Assembly: GCA_902522825.1 (NCBI GenBank)
Contig: CABYXE010000001.1
Location: 186,001 to 250,000, forward strand
Direction: 5' to 3'
From: an uncultured SAR86 cluster bacterium
GTDB lineage: Bacteria; Pseudomonadota; Gammaproteobacteria; Magnimaribacterales; AG-339-G14
DNA: 64,000 bases
The position numbers were made by a program, and so were the translations under genes. Below the pieces are notes generated by a model that saw only the letters and a list, made by a program, of their open reading frames with translations, had not been told where the DNA came from and did no database searches. Position 1 is the first letter of the stretch; each line of letters begins with the position of its first letter. Positions 21,990 through 32,014 of this stretch are shown here, piece by piece.

Positions 21990-22157
21990 ATGTCAAAAGA
22001 TCTTAACGATTCTCAAATTACAAAAAACTTAATCATTTTCTTTCTAATCATTGCAAGTTTAACAGTTGCCCTTGCCTATCTAGGGATTTATATTCAGGAA
22101 TCTGAGTATAGAAAGAATATAGAAATTGAAAATAGAGAATCTTTAAAGGAAGATTAG
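21990..22157 (+). CDS. Small single-TM protein (~55 aa)
   Basis: MSKDLNDSQITKNLIIFFLIIASLTVALAYLGIYIQESEYRKNIEIE...; start after the divergent MFS gene rather than the longer track ORF. Confidence 0.5.
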   Translation: MSKDLNDSQITKNLIIFFLIIASLTVALAYLGIYIQESEYRKNIEIENRESLKED

Positions 22158-22164
22158 CCTTAAC

Positions 22165-23502
22165 TTATCTATCAAACTTAAGCTTTTCTGAAACTGTTTT
22201 ATCAATAACAAGTTTTCCGTCAATCACTATTGGTTGCCCATTAATAATTGTTCCATAAACTGATGAACTAAAAGTTTTGCCATTAAATGGTGTCCATCCA
22301 CATTTTGTTAACTCTGTTTCGTTGGAAACAAGAGTTTCTTTATTGAGATCAAAAATCATAAAATCTGCTTTATATCCTTCCCTTATGTAACCGCGATCTT
22401 TGATAGAAAAACGATCAGCAACTTTATGACTCATATAAGAGATAACTTCGCTGAGTGAATAATAACCTTGTTTGTGAAGCTCTATCATTATTTGAAAAGA
22501 ATGTTCTATTAATGGAATACCTGCAGAAGCTTCCAAATAAGGAAGTTTTTTATCCTCAAAAACATGAGGAGCATGATCAGTTGCAACAAAGTCAATGTAG
22601 CCCTCCTTTAAAGCTTCTCGCAATGCATTTCTATCTGATTCTTTTTTTATTGCAGGATTGCATACTATTAAATTACCCAGCTCCCCATAATCTCTCTCGT
22701 CAAACCAAAGATGATGAACACAAACTTCGCAAGTAATTTTTTTATCTTTTGTAGCAATATTGTCAAATAATTCTATTTCTTTCTCAGTGGTTAAATGAAG
22801 GACATGTAAATCAGAACCGTGTTTTTTAGCTAGATCAATTACTTTAGATGACGATCGATAACAACAAATATCATCTTTTATAACAGGGTGAAAACTTGCA
22901 TCGATTTCTTCATTTTCAAGCTTAACTTTTTCTAAATTTGCTTTCATTGTGTCGTTATCTTCACAGTGAGTCACTATCGTTACTGGACAGTGCTTAAAAA
23001 TTTGCTCTAAAGCATTGTCATCTTCAACTAATAAAGTTCCTGTCGAAGTTCCCATGAAAACTTTTAACCCACAAGTTTCTTTGGGATCGAGTTTTTTTAT
23101 TTCTTCCAAATTTGTTTCAGTTGCTCCGAAATAATAAGAATAATTAGTCCACGATTTTTCAGCGCCTAACTGATTTCTCTCAGCAAGCAATTCCATTGTT
23201 GTTGTGTTTGGATTTACGTTGGGCATATCAAAAGTTGAAGTAACTCCTGAATGCACAGCTGCCAAAGATTCAGAGCGAATATCTCCTTTTTCGGTTAACC
23301 CCGGATCTCTAAAATGCACCTGATCATCTATAATTCCAGGCGCAGTGTGTTTACCTTCGAGATCTATAACTTGCTTTGACCCTTCTCTTATTTCACTGGC
23401 AATTTTTTCTATTCGATCTTTTTTGATACCAATATCTACCGCAGATTCTTGCCCCTCATTTATCAGAAGACAATTTTTAAGTACCAAATCGAAGTTGCTC
23501 AT
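22165..23502 (-). CDS. pyrC: Dihydroorotase
   Basis: APGIIDDQVHFRDPGLTEKGDI, ATDHAPH, VHHLWF, LKVFMGTSTG. Confidence 0.9.
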   Translation of the reverse strand: MSNFDLVLKNCLLINEGQESAVDIGIKKDRIEKIASEIREGSKQVIDLEGKHTAPGIIDDQVHFRDPGLTEKGDIRSESLAAVHSGVTSTFDMPNVNPNTTTMELLAERNQLGAEKSWTNYSYYFGATETNLEEIKKLDPKETCGLKVFMGTSTGTLLVEDDNALEQIFKHCPVTIVTHCEDNDTMKANLEKVKLENEEIDASFHPVIKDDICCYRSSSKVIDLAKKHGSDLHVLHLTTEKEIELFDNIATKDKKITCEVCVHHLWFDERDYGELGNLIVCNPAIKKESDRNALREALKEGYIDFVATDHAPHVFEDKKLPYLEASAGIPLIEHSFQIMIELHKQGYYSLSEVISYMSHKVADRFSIKDRGYIREGYKADFMIFDLNKETLVSNETELTKCGWTPFNGKTFSSSVYGTIINGQPIVIDGKLVIDKTVSEKLKFDR

Positions 23503-23503
23503 T

Positions 23504-23839
23504 TTATTTTATAGTCGTTAATAAAAGAATAATTTTAGAATTCTTAGAATCAATTTCAAAATTAGACCTTTGAGAAATATCATCAAAAACTCTATATAGA
23601 TCAAATATAGATAAATTTAAAAATGATGCAAGTGAAGATGTTGATCGACAATACTTTGATTTAAAAAAAACTTTAAAACAAACCTTTATTGAATTTTTTT
23701 TTATTGAAAAAATATTTTTTAATAATCCTTTGAGACAAAATAAATCTACAACCAAATACTCTTCCAAATCAAGATCATGCTCAAAAGAGTCGATAATTTC
23801 GCCGTTAGAATTTATTGCTAAAGCATCTTTAATATCCAT
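23504..23839 (-). CDS. Hypothetical protein, 111 aa
   Basis: ORF abutting the neighbouring genes in a tightly packed minus-strand cluster; no recognised family. Confidence 0.55.
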   Translation of the reverse strand: MDIKDALAINSNGEIIDSFEHDLDLEEYLVVDLFCLKGLLKNIFSIKKNSIKVCFKVFFKSKYCRSTSSLASFLNLSIFDLYRVFDDISQRSNFEIDSKNSKIILLLTTIK

Positions 23840-24064
23840 TTATATTTTTCTCACTATTACCGTGCCGTAATTATGCCCTTTTCCTACTTCAAAAATACAT
23901 CCTACTCTTTTTAAAACAATTTCTACTAACGAAATCATTTTTTGGCTATTGCCACATATTATTAATAAAGGACAATCTTCCTGATTCTTAAAAATAAAAT
24001 TCTCAACTACCAAATCTACTTCGTGGTGTCTTTTGCCATGTAAATCTAAAGTTGTTAACTTCAT
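23840..24064 (-). CDS. Small stand-alone Smr-like protein
   Basis: TTLDLHGKRHHEVDLVVENFIF...LLIICGNSQKMISLVEIVLKRVG; LDLHG motif of Smr/MutS2 C-terminal domains. Confidence 0.6.
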   Translation of the reverse strand: MKLTTLDLHGKRHHEVDLVVENFIFKNQEDCPLLIICGNSQKMISLVEIVLKRVGCIFEVGKGHNYGTVIVRKI

Positions 24065-24822
24065 AACTTATAAATTGATATCTCTACTCCATCAGGATGT
24101 GATTTGGAGTATTCTCTTAAGGTGGGAATAAATTTACTAGAGTAATCAGATGAAGTTCTTACATAGTCTAAATAATCTTCTAAGTTAAACAAAACGACAT
24201 TATCGGCAAATATCCATGCGCCTTTTTTTAATAAACCCGTTGTTTCTAGAAGTTTTAAATCACTCAAATAAAGGTCTTTCCAGTGATCAATAAAAACAAA
24301 GTCAAACGGGTCGTTAAGCTCGGTTATTAAATTACTAGATGTGCCAATTTTAAGATCATGATTCTTGGATAAGCCAGCTATCGAGATATGTTCTTTTGCT
24401 ATTCGGGCAAATTTTTCGTTAGCTTCTATAGAAGTAAGTTTGGAATCTTCTCTCAGACTATTTAATATCCTTATGGATGAGTACCCAAGATAAACACCTA
24501 ATTCTAAAATATTTTTTGCATTTGAATCTTTGATGGCCTGTTCTAATAATAGTCCTTTTTGGTCTCCAATATTCATCAAAAAAGTTTTTCTGTACGCGTA
24601 AGCATCGATTATTTTTAGAATTGATTTGGGGTCATTTTTAGTTGCTTTTAATCTAACTAAGTCTAAAACTTCTTCTTCTTTAGGTTTTTTAATTTTTGTT
24701 TTAGTTAAAAAACTATCTATAATTTCTTGATAAGCTAAACTCAACACACCCAGAAAACTCTTTCTGTTGATGTTAAAAGGCATTTTAGATTTTTTATTTA
24801 ATTTATTTTTTGTCGAGTTCAT
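24061..24822 (-). CDS. Catechol O-methyltransferase-like SAM-dependent methyltransferase
   Basis: KNILELGVYLGYSSIRIL...LTSIEANEKFARIAKEHI...FDFVFIDHWKDLYLSDL. Confidence 0.85.
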   Translation of the reverse strand: MNSTKNKLNKKSKMPFNINRKSFLGVLSLAYQEIIDSFLTKTKIKKPKEEEVLDLVRLKATKNDPKSILKIIDAYAYRKTFLMNIGDQKGLLLEQAIKDSNAKNILELGVYLGYSSIRILNSLREDSKLTSIEANEKFARIAKEHISIAGLSKNHDLKIGTSSNLITELNDPFDFVFIDHWKDLYLSDLKLLETTGLLKKGAWIFADNVVLFNLEDYLDYVRTSSDYSSKFIPTLREYSKSHPDGVEISIYKL

Positions 24823-24859
24823 GCAGATAAAAGTAAAGAAGTAATTTTAAATTAAAAAT

Positions 24860-25906
24860 ATGATTAGAGCATTTTATAAATCTGAAGAATGGGCCTTGTG
24901 GGCCTATGGAGGATTAGTCCTTTTAATATCGTCTCTTTGGGTTCAAGTTCAGCTGACTGTCGCTATTAATTCTTGGTATGGTGGATTTTATGACCATCTT
25001 CAAAAAGCAGCAGAGTTTGTAGATGACCCTCAAGAAGGAATTGATATTTTTTATGATTTTCTAATTTCTACTGACTACTTGGTAAATGGATTTGAAGGAC
25101 AGCCAAGCTTTTTAGTTATAGCCATGCCTTATGTAATATTGGCGACTTTTACTGCGTGGTTTACTAGAATTTATGGTCTACGATGGCGTCAAGCTATCAC
25201 ATTTAATTACATTCCTAGATGGCAGGCAGTAGAAGAAGAAATAGAAGGAGCAAGTCAAAGAATACAAGAAGACTGCAACAGATTTGCTCGAATAGTTGAA
25301 AGTTTAGGATTGCAGATTGTAAGAGCAATCATGACCTTGGTAGCTTTTGTTCCAGTCTTATGGACACTTAGTGAATCTGTAACCATTCCTTTCTTTAGCA
25401 ACATAGAAGGCTCTTTGGTTTGGACAGCTCTTTCGGTATCTATCGGAGGATTGGTTATTTCATGGTTTGTGGGATATAGACTTCCAGGGCTAGAGTATAA
25501 CAATCAAAAAGTAGAGGCAGCTTTTAGAAAAGATCTAGTTTTGGGAGAAGACGATAAGGTAAATTATGCTCAAACCGACACTCTTTGGGGCTTATTCACA
25601 GGTATAAGATTTAATTATCAAAGGCTTTACATGCATTATGGTTATTTTGATATTTGGATTGAGAGTTATGGGCAATTTATGGTGGTAGTGCCTTTTCTAA
25701 TTATTGGTCCAAGTCTATTTACAGGCGCAGCTTTATTGGGAGTGGTAATACAAATTTCTAATGCATTTGATAGAGTTCATAGTGGTTTTGCATTGTTTTT
25801 ATTTAATTGGACAACAATCACTGAACTGAGGAGTATTTGGAAAAGACTAAGTGAGTTTGAAATTAATTTAGACAAATACTCAAAACCTGATGAAATTACT
25901 ACGTAA
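24860..25906 (+). CDS. sbmA: SbmA/BacA-like peptide transporter
   Basis: INSWYGGFYDHLQKA, FTRIYGLRWRQAITFNYIPRW, IEGASQRIQEDCNRFARI; SbmA_BacA family. Confidence 0.88.
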   Translation: MIRAFYKSEEWALWAYGGLVLLISSLWVQVQLTVAINSWYGGFYDHLQKAAEFVDDPQEGIDIFYDFLISTDYLVNGFEGQPSFLVIAMPYVILATFTAWFTRIYGLRWRQAITFNYIPRWQAVEEEIEGASQRIQEDCNRFARIVESLGLQIVRAIMTLVAFVPVLWTLSESVTIPFFSNIEGSLVWTALSVSIGGLVISWFVGYRLPGLEYNNQKVEAAFRKDLVLGEDDKVNYAQTDTLWGLFTGIRFNYQRLYMHYGYFDIWIESYGQFMVVVPFLIIGPSLFTGAALLGVVIQISNAFDRVHSGFALFLFNWTTITELRSIWKRLSEFEINLDKYSKPDEITT

Positions 25907-26885
25907 TTTTTTCCAAAAAATTTAATAAGTGTTTGTTAACTTCTTCTGGTTTTTCCTGCTGAACCCAATGTCCAGCGCCTTCAATCATTTGAATATCAAT
26001 TAAGTTTTCATAGTAACTTCCAATAGTATTTTTAATATCATCAGCATCCTTATAGCCAACGCCATTAAAAAAATTCACTGGATCTAGTGAGCCAGTAATA
26101 AATGAGGCAGGTTGTTTCAATTTAGCATCTTTAAAATCTATTAAATCTTCAAAATCTATTTCTAAGGCACGATATCTGTTTATTGGCCCTCGCATTCCAC
26201 TCATTTCAAACTGACTAACAAAATAATCCATTTCCTCTTTGGTAATCCAATCCGGATAACTATCAAACTCAAAGGTACCTTCCAAAAACTTAGCATTCGG
26301 ATCTTTGTCTAAAGTCTCTTCTGTATATTCGAAACGCCTAAGCATGCCTCTAGCATCCCCAGAAAAATAAGTCAGCTCCAATCCTTTTCTTAAATCTTTC
26401 TCAAATTCTGCTTCCGCTTCTCCTTCTTTTTGAAAATAGAGAATATAAAAAAACTTGCCTTCAAAAACCATTTTGAATAATTCTATTTGAGACATTTCTC
26501 CCCTGGGAGTGTATGGAACTGAAAGACCAGCAACAGCACTAATTCTATCTTCATTAAATAATGCTGTGGTATGAACAATAGGTCCTCCCCAATCATGTCC
26601 TACCAAAACTGCTTTTTCAAATCCAAGAGAATCAATTACACCAATTACATCATTACTGATATTTTTAAGTGAGTAAGCATCAATTTCATGAGGTTTATCA
26701 GATTCACCATAGCCCCTGACATCAATGGCTGCTGCTGTATAACCAGCCTCAGCAATTTTTGGTATTTGGTAACGCCAGCTATACCAGCTTTCGGGCCATC
26801 CATGCACCATCAATACTAAAGGGCCCTCTCCTTCAATAGCGGTTTTAATTTTTACACCGTTTGCATCTAAAACTTTGAACTCCAT
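25899..26885 (-). CDS. Epoxide hydrolase-like alpha/beta hydrolase
   Basis: LMVHGWPESWYSWRYQIP, DVRGYGESDKP, VGHDWGGPIVH. Confidence 0.92.
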   Translation of the reverse strand: MEFKVLDANGVKIKTAIEGEGPLVLMVHGWPESWYSWRYQIPKIAEAGYTAAAIDVRGYGESDKPHEIDAYSLKNISNDVIGVIDSLGFEKAVLVGHDWGGPIVHTTALFNEDRISAVAGLSVPYTPRGEMSQIELFKMVFEGKFFYILYFQKEGEAEAEFEKDLRKGLELTYFSGDARGMLRRFEYTEETLDKDPNAKFLEGTFEFDSYPDWITKEEMDYFVSQFEMSGMRGPINRYRALEIDFEDLIDFKDAKLKQPASFITGSLDPVNFFNGVGYKDADDIKNTIGSYYENLIDIQMIEGAGHWVQQEKPEEVNKHLLNFLEKIT

Positions 26886-26914
26886 CAGTTATAATATCAA
26901 CATAAATTAATAAA

Positions 26915-27580
26915 ATGGCAATACTTAAAGCTGCAATCATCACTGTTACTCCTTTTCAGCAAAATTGTTCAGTAATTTGGAAAGAAGATACTAAAATAGC
27001 TGCGGTCAATGATCCAGGCGGAGATTTAGAGATAATAGAAAAATTTATTGATGATCAAGGCTTGACACTGTCTAAAATATTTATCACCCATGGACATTTG
27101 GATCATGCTGCTGGAGCAAGAGAATTAGCAGATAATTTTAAAGTTGATATAGAAGGCCCTCAAATTGAAGATGAATTTCTAACTTCAACATTAGAAATGC
27201 AAGGCAAATCCTACGGAATGGATAGTGCACAAAATTTCACTCCTGATAGATGGTTAAATGAAGGAGATCAAATCGAATTAGATGGAGAAAAATTAGACGT
27301 TTATCATTGTCCAGGTCATACGCCTGGACATGTTATTTTTCATCACAAGGAATCTAAATTAGCTATCGTCGGAGATGTTTTGTTTCAAGGCTCTGTGGGA
27401 AGGACAGATTTACCTGGCGGAAGTATGGATGCTTTAATTGCAGCTATAAGGGAAAAAGTTTTGCCGTTGGGTGATGACATCACTTTCATTCCTGGTCATG
27501 GGCCAATTTCAACAATTGGACAAGAACGTTTAACCAATCCTTATGTAGCAGATCAATTATTTAAAGAGAGCTCGAATTGA
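26915..27580 (+). CDS. MBL-fold metallo-hydrolase (glyoxalase II-like, YcbL type)
   Basis: ITHGHLDHAAGARELA, CPGHTPGHVIFHH, GDVLFQGSVGRTDLPGG. Confidence 0.93.
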   Translation: MAILKAAIITVTPFQQNCSVIWKEDTKIAAVNDPGGDLEIIEKFIDDQGLTLSKIFITHGHLDHAAGARELADNFKVDIEGPQIEDEFLTSTLEMQGKSYGMDSAQNFTPDRWLNEGDQIELDGEKLDVYHCPGHTPGHVIFHHKESKLAIVGDVLFQGSVGRTDLPGGSMDALIAAIREKVLPLGDDITFIPGHGPISTIGQERLTNPYVADQLFKESSN

Positions 27581-28881
27581 AAAAAATTTTTTTAATATAT
27601 ATTTTTTTATCTTCGTCTTTTCTGATTTCAGATTCGTCAGAAATAGTTAATTTATATGAAAATCAAGCTGATGAGTTGCAAGAAAAAATAACTAAATGGA
27701 GACGTCATCTTCATGAATTTCCTGAGCTTTCAAACAGAGAATACAAAACTGCTAAATATATTGAAAGTCATTTAAAGGAAATTGGCTTAGAAGTAAAAAC
27801 TGGGATAGCTAAAACAGGCATTATTGCCATTTTAGAAGGTTCTGAACCTGGGCCTTTTGTTGCTCTGAGAGCAGACATGGATGCTTTACCAGTAGTTGAA
27901 AGAACAGGCTTACCTTATGCTTCAAAACAAAAAGCTAAGTATAATGGTTTGGAGGTTGGCGTCATGCATGCTTGTGGTCATGATGCGCATATGGCTATTT
28001 TAATGGGCGTCGCAGAATTTTTTACGGCAAATAAAGATAAAATTCCTGGATCAATTATGTTTATTTTTCAGCCCGCCGAAGAAGGCCCTCCTGTAGGGGA
28101 AGAAGGTGGTGCAAAACTTATGCTGAAAGAAGGCATTTTTGATGAACGCAAACCCGACGTTATATATGGTCTTCATGTAAATCCAGCACCCCATGGTGTA
28201 ATAGCCTATAGAGAAGGTCCAACTATGGCTGCTGCTGATTCTTGGAAAATCATTATAAAAGGAAAACAAGCACATGGCTCGACTCCTTGGGCTGGCATTG
28301 ATCCAGTTATGATCAGCTCTCAAATCGTCAATAGCTTTAATACAATAGTTTCTAGAAAGTTGGATATAAGAAATTTACCAGCTGTAGTTTCTGTTGGGAG
28401 TGTTCATGGCGGAGTGAGAAGTAATATCATCCCTGATGAAGTTGTCTTAGAAGGAACAATCAGAACTTATGATCCAAAAATGAGAGACATAATCATTAAA
28501 GAAATGACTACAATTGCAGAGAGCATTGCAGCTATGAACGGAGGCTCAGCAGAGGTAACTATTCCTAATGGCGCAAATTATCCTCTGACCATTAATGATG
28601 AGAATTTAACAGCTAGGGTAATACCCATATTGGAAAATGTGGTTGCTTCTAAAGAATTTCTTGTAAGAACCGATAGATCAACTGGAGCGGAAGACTTTTC
28701 TTATTATGCTCAGCAAGTACCAGGTTTCTTTTTCTTTCTCGGAGTAACTGAAGAAGGAAAAGATTGGACAAAAGTAGCAGGAAATCATTCTCCTTATTTT
28801 GAGGTAAGTGATCCTTCTCTAGAATTGGGAGCAAAAGCTTTTGTTCATCTAACTACAGGATTTTTATTTCAAGAATATTAA
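27577..28881 (+). CDS. M20 family amidohydrolase with signal peptide
   Basis: WRRHLHEFPELSNREYKTA, MHACGHDAHMAILMG, STGAEDFSYY. Confidence 0.92.
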   Translation: MKKIFLIYIFLSSSFLISDSSEIVNLYENQADELQEKITKWRRHLHEFPELSNREYKTAKYIESHLKEIGLEVKTGIAKTGIIAILEGSEPGPFVALRADMDALPVVERTGLPYASKQKAKYNGLEVGVMHACGHDAHMAILMGVAEFFTANKDKIPGSIMFIFQPAEEGPPVGEEGGAKLMLKEGIFDERKPDVIYGLHVNPAPHGVIAYREGPTMAAADSWKIIIKGKQAHGSTPWAGIDPVMISSQIVNSFNTIVSRKLDIRNLPAVVSVGSVHGGVRSNIIPDEVVLEGTIRTYDPKMRDIIIKEMTTIAESIAAMNGGSAEVTIPNGANYPLTINDENLTARVIPILENVVASKEFLVRTDRSTGAEDFSYYAQQVPGFFFFLGVTEEGKDWTKVAGNHSPYFEVSDPSLELGAKAFVHLTTGFLFQEY

Positions 28882-28897
28882 TTAAACTTAATTAATA

Positions 28898-30055
28898 TTA
28901 AATAGATTTATAAATGGCTTCTTCAAATCTTTTAAGTACCTGCTTGGGTTTTTCATGATAACAGGGAGCAATTTGCATCATAATAGTTCCGCCAATATCT
29001 TTTTGTTGATCGAACCAAAAGAAAGTATTCATAATCCCTGACCAAGCACATGAGCCTTTGGTCCTTCTATTTGGCACATCTTCTGAGTTAATCATAAAAC
29101 TATAGCCCCATTTTTTTTCAATTCCTGGAAACCATTCGTTTGGAGCGATAATACTAGGGTTAAATGTTGGTTGAAAAGGTACGTTGAGTTCACCAATTTG
29201 GTTAGTAGTCATTTGTTTGACTGTTTCAATGCTTAATACATTCTCTCCATTGACCTTGCCACCATTTAGGAACATTCTTAAGAATTTTGCATAGTCATTG
29301 GGACAAGAAAATACCCCACCACCGCCGTAAGCAAATTTGTCTATTTGAGGAGACGACATTAGCTCACTAATGTCAATTAAGCTCCCTTCTTCTTCAATTG
29401 AGTAAATTTTAGGCAATCTATCCTCACCAATTGTTGATATGTCAAAGGAGGTGTTGCTCATCTCTAGAGGTTTAAATAATTTATCTGTCATGTAATCATT
29501 CAATGATTGTTCTGATAAAGTTTCAATAATTCTACCAATCCAACCCAATCCAATACCGTAATGCCAGTATTTACCAGGTTGTTCTATTAGAGGAGCCTCT
29601 AAGAACTTTCCTTCTTTATCTAACAGATCAACTATTTTTTCATCCAATAAAAGATGAGAAAGTGTTTCATGATGAAAATCATATCCAAATCCTGATGTAT
29701 GAGTTAATAATTGATGCAAAGTTACTTTTGTTTCCGGTTCACTATAAATAATTTCATCATTTTCGACAGAGGCAACCTGAAGGCTCTTTAAATTATCGAT
29801 GTAATTTTCAGCTGGAGAATGAAGATCTAATTCTTTCTCCTTAGCAAGTATCATAAAGGCTGAGGTGGTTAAAGCTTTGGTCATTGAGGCAATTCTAAAG
29901 ATTGCATTAGTTTCAAGAGGTTTAGTTTTCTTTAAGTCTTCGTAACCTACTGAACCTGAAAATAAGGTTTCTTTGGAATTAGTCACTGCATAAGCCGCAT
30001 AAGGGATATTACTTTCTTCTAAAGCAGCTTCTAATACTTGGTTTATTTTTTCCAT
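28898..30055 (-). CDS. Serine hydrolase, beta-lactamase class C / esterase family
   Basis: IASMTKALTTSAFM (SxxK), LLTHTSGFGYDF, YGIGLGWIGRIIE. Confidence 0.92.
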   Translation of the reverse strand: MEKINQVLEAALEESNIPYAAYAVTNSKETLFSGSVGYEDLKKTKPLETNAIFRIASMTKALTTSAFMILAKEKELDLHSPAENYIDNLKSLQVASVENDEIIYSEPETKVTLHQLLTHTSGFGYDFHHETLSHLLLDEKIVDLLDKEGKFLEAPLIEQPGKYWHYGIGLGWIGRIIETLSEQSLNDYMTDKLFKPLEMSNTSFDISTIGEDRLPKIYSIEEEGSLIDISELMSSPQIDKFAYGGGGVFSCPNDYAKFLRMFLNGGKVNGENVLSIETVKQMTTNQIGELNVPFQPTFNPSIIAPNEWFPGIEKKWGYSFMINSEDVPNRRTKGSCAWSGIMNTFFWFDQQKDIGGTIMMQIAPCYHEKPKQVLKRFEEAIYKSI

Positions 30056-30073
30056 AACACTCTCCTATGTTGA

Positions 30074-30148
<75 letters not shown>

Positions 30149-30209
30149 AAATCTTAATTTGAAGTGAAATTATACATAAAGCAGAAATTAATTTTATACT
30201 TCTTGGTAT

Positions 30210-31154
30210 ATGAATAAAAACGGCCTATTATTTTTTTTATTTTTGTATTCTCTTAATTTTTTAGGAGAAAGTTATATGACAGAAGAACAACAAATATTTG
30301 AAGTTTTTAAAAAAAATACTATTCAGAGATTAGAATCTGAAAGCAAACTAATTAAAACTAGATTTGGAATAATTGAGTACGCAGAAATTGGCTTCTCTGG
30401 TCCTGCTATTTTAGAAATTCATGGAAGCCCTGGTGGTTATGATCAAATTATAGAAACCGCTGGCTTTAGGACTATAGCTCCAAGCAGGCCCGGCTATCTA
30501 AGAACTCCACTTACTTCTGGAGAAAGCCCCAAAGATCAGGCTAAATTATTCAGTGCATTGCTAGATGAATTAAATATAGATTCTGTGATTATCAAGGGTG
30601 TTTCTGGAGGTGGTCCTTCAGCCATTGAGTTTGCAGCTAATTATCCTGAAAGGACCAAAGGTTTGATCCTCTTTGAGGCTCTCACTCACTCTTGGACTGT
30701 AGCCGAAGATCAGTCTGGAGATATAGGAGATTTTTCTGACCTTGATATGTGGAAATTATTATCTAGTCTTGAAAAAAACGGAACTGAGGCAATGGTTTCT
30801 TTTTTAATACCGGATATCAATAATCAAAAATCTGTTTTGAAAAGCGAAAAAAATACTGAAAATTTAAAAAAATTATTTTGGTCTATTTGGCCGCTAAGTT
30901 TAAGAATAGACGGCTGGGAAAACGATAAAGATAAATTTAAAGACATATCTCTCCCCTTAAATGAGATTAAAAGTCCAACTTTGATTGTCCATGGAACGAA
31001 AGATATAAATGTCGATATGCGACATGCTAAAAAGGCTTTCCAGGAAATCTCAAAATCAGAGCTGTATGTTGTAGAGGGCGGAGATCACTATATGAGCTTC
31101 AGCCATGATGAAGAAATAGAAAAAATAATTTCAAATTTTATAGACTCTCTATAA
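30210..31154 (+). CDS. Alpha/beta hydrolase with N-terminal hydrophobic segment
   Basis: EIHGSPGGYDQ, KGVSGGGPSAIEFA, GGDHYMSF. Confidence 0.88.
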   Translation: MNKNGLLFFLFLYSLNFLGESYMTEEQQIFEVFKKNTIQRLESESKLIKTRFGIIEYAEIGFSGPAILEIHGSPGGYDQIIETAGFRTIAPSRPGYLRTPLTSGESPKDQAKLFSALLDELNIDSVIIKGVSGGGPSAIEFAANYPERTKGLILFEALTHSWTVAEDQSGDIGDFSDLDMWKLLSSLEKNGTEAMVSFLIPDINNQKSVLKSEKNTENLKKLFWSIWPLSLRIDGWENDKDKFKDISLPLNEIKSPTLIVHGTKDINVDMRHAKKAFQEISKSELYVVEGGDHYMSFSHDEEIEKIISNFIDSL

Positions 31155-31161
31155 AAAATTA

Positions 31162-31689
31162 TTATCTTCTAGTTTTAAGAGCAATTTTTTTGAAATTAAG
31201 ATTTTGAAAAGTAAAAGACGTCTCTTTAATCAAATCACCAAATTTTTCATTCCAGTCAAAATGAACTCCCAAAACTTCTTTTCTGGGAGGTGATATTTTG
31301 AAAGTCACATCATAAGAATCATCTATACTGCCCGGCAATTTTATATTCTGCGCATAATGCAAATTATCAATTAGGTTTAAATGTGGAGTTAGGTTTACTT
31401 TGTTAGTTGTACCATTTATATTTTTTATAAGTGCCTCTACTTCTAAATAAGCTACAAAACTACCAGGAGGAGCTGACGCTAGATTGTCTTCCTTCCAACT
31501 CGCGAGCATTTCAATATGAATATCTGTCTCGTTTTCTGATAGATACAAACTATTCGGAAATATTATATCTTTCGGAGCTGCTTCAAAAATAAACTCTATC
31601 CCTGGAGATATAGACTTCTTCCCAATAACCATTTCTTCTCCGGACAAAGAGCCTAAAAACAGAACAAGGATTATGAGTAAGTGTTTCAT
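31162..31689 (-). CDS. Exported protein, possible divergent P19/Tp34-family iron-binding protein
   Basis: Signal peptide; DIHIEMLASW... and LTPHLNLIDNLHYAQNIKLPGSIDDSYDVTFKISPP resemble the P19/Tp34 pattern. Confidence 0.5.
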   Translation of the reverse strand: MKHLLIILVLFLGSLSGEEMVIGKKSISPGIEFIFEAAPKDIIFPNSLYLSENETDIHIEMLASWKEDNLASAPPGSFVAYLEVEALIKNINGTTNKVNLTPHLNLIDNLHYAQNIKLPGSIDDSYDVTFKISPPRKEVLGVHFDWNEKFGDLIKETSFTFQNLNFKKIALKTRR

Positions 31690-31708
31690 TCGTTTACAAT
31701 TATTTTAC

Positions 31709-32011
31709 ATGAAAAAGATATTATTTTTGATTTTCATTTTTAGCTTAAATACCTGGTCGGGCTTTAATGATATTTGTTTAGTTCCTAACCTTGACCTAAC
31801 AACTATTAAAAGTGAACTTGAGGAAAAAGGCTGTGAAAAGAACGATATTCTTTACGTTATGACTGAAAAACAAACAGATTTACCCTTCATGATGGCCAAT
31901 TTCTGTATGTATAAAAATCATGAGATCACTCAAAATGTTACTCAGGAAGTTTCAACTGTTTATCATCTAACTTGCGTTTTTAGAGGAGAAAGAAGAGAGT
32001 TTAGAAACTAA
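31709..32011 (+). CDS. Small exported hypothetical protein (~100 aa)
   Basis: MKKILFLIFIFSLNTWSGFNDICLVPNLDL...; signal peptide, four cysteines; start moved from 31673 of the track. Confidence 0.65.
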   Translation: MKKILFLIFIFSLNTWSGFNDICLVPNLDLTTIKSELEEKGCEKNDILYVMTEKQTDLPFMMANFCMYKNHEITQNVTQEVSTVYHLTCVFRGERREFRN

Positions 32012-32014
32012 TAT

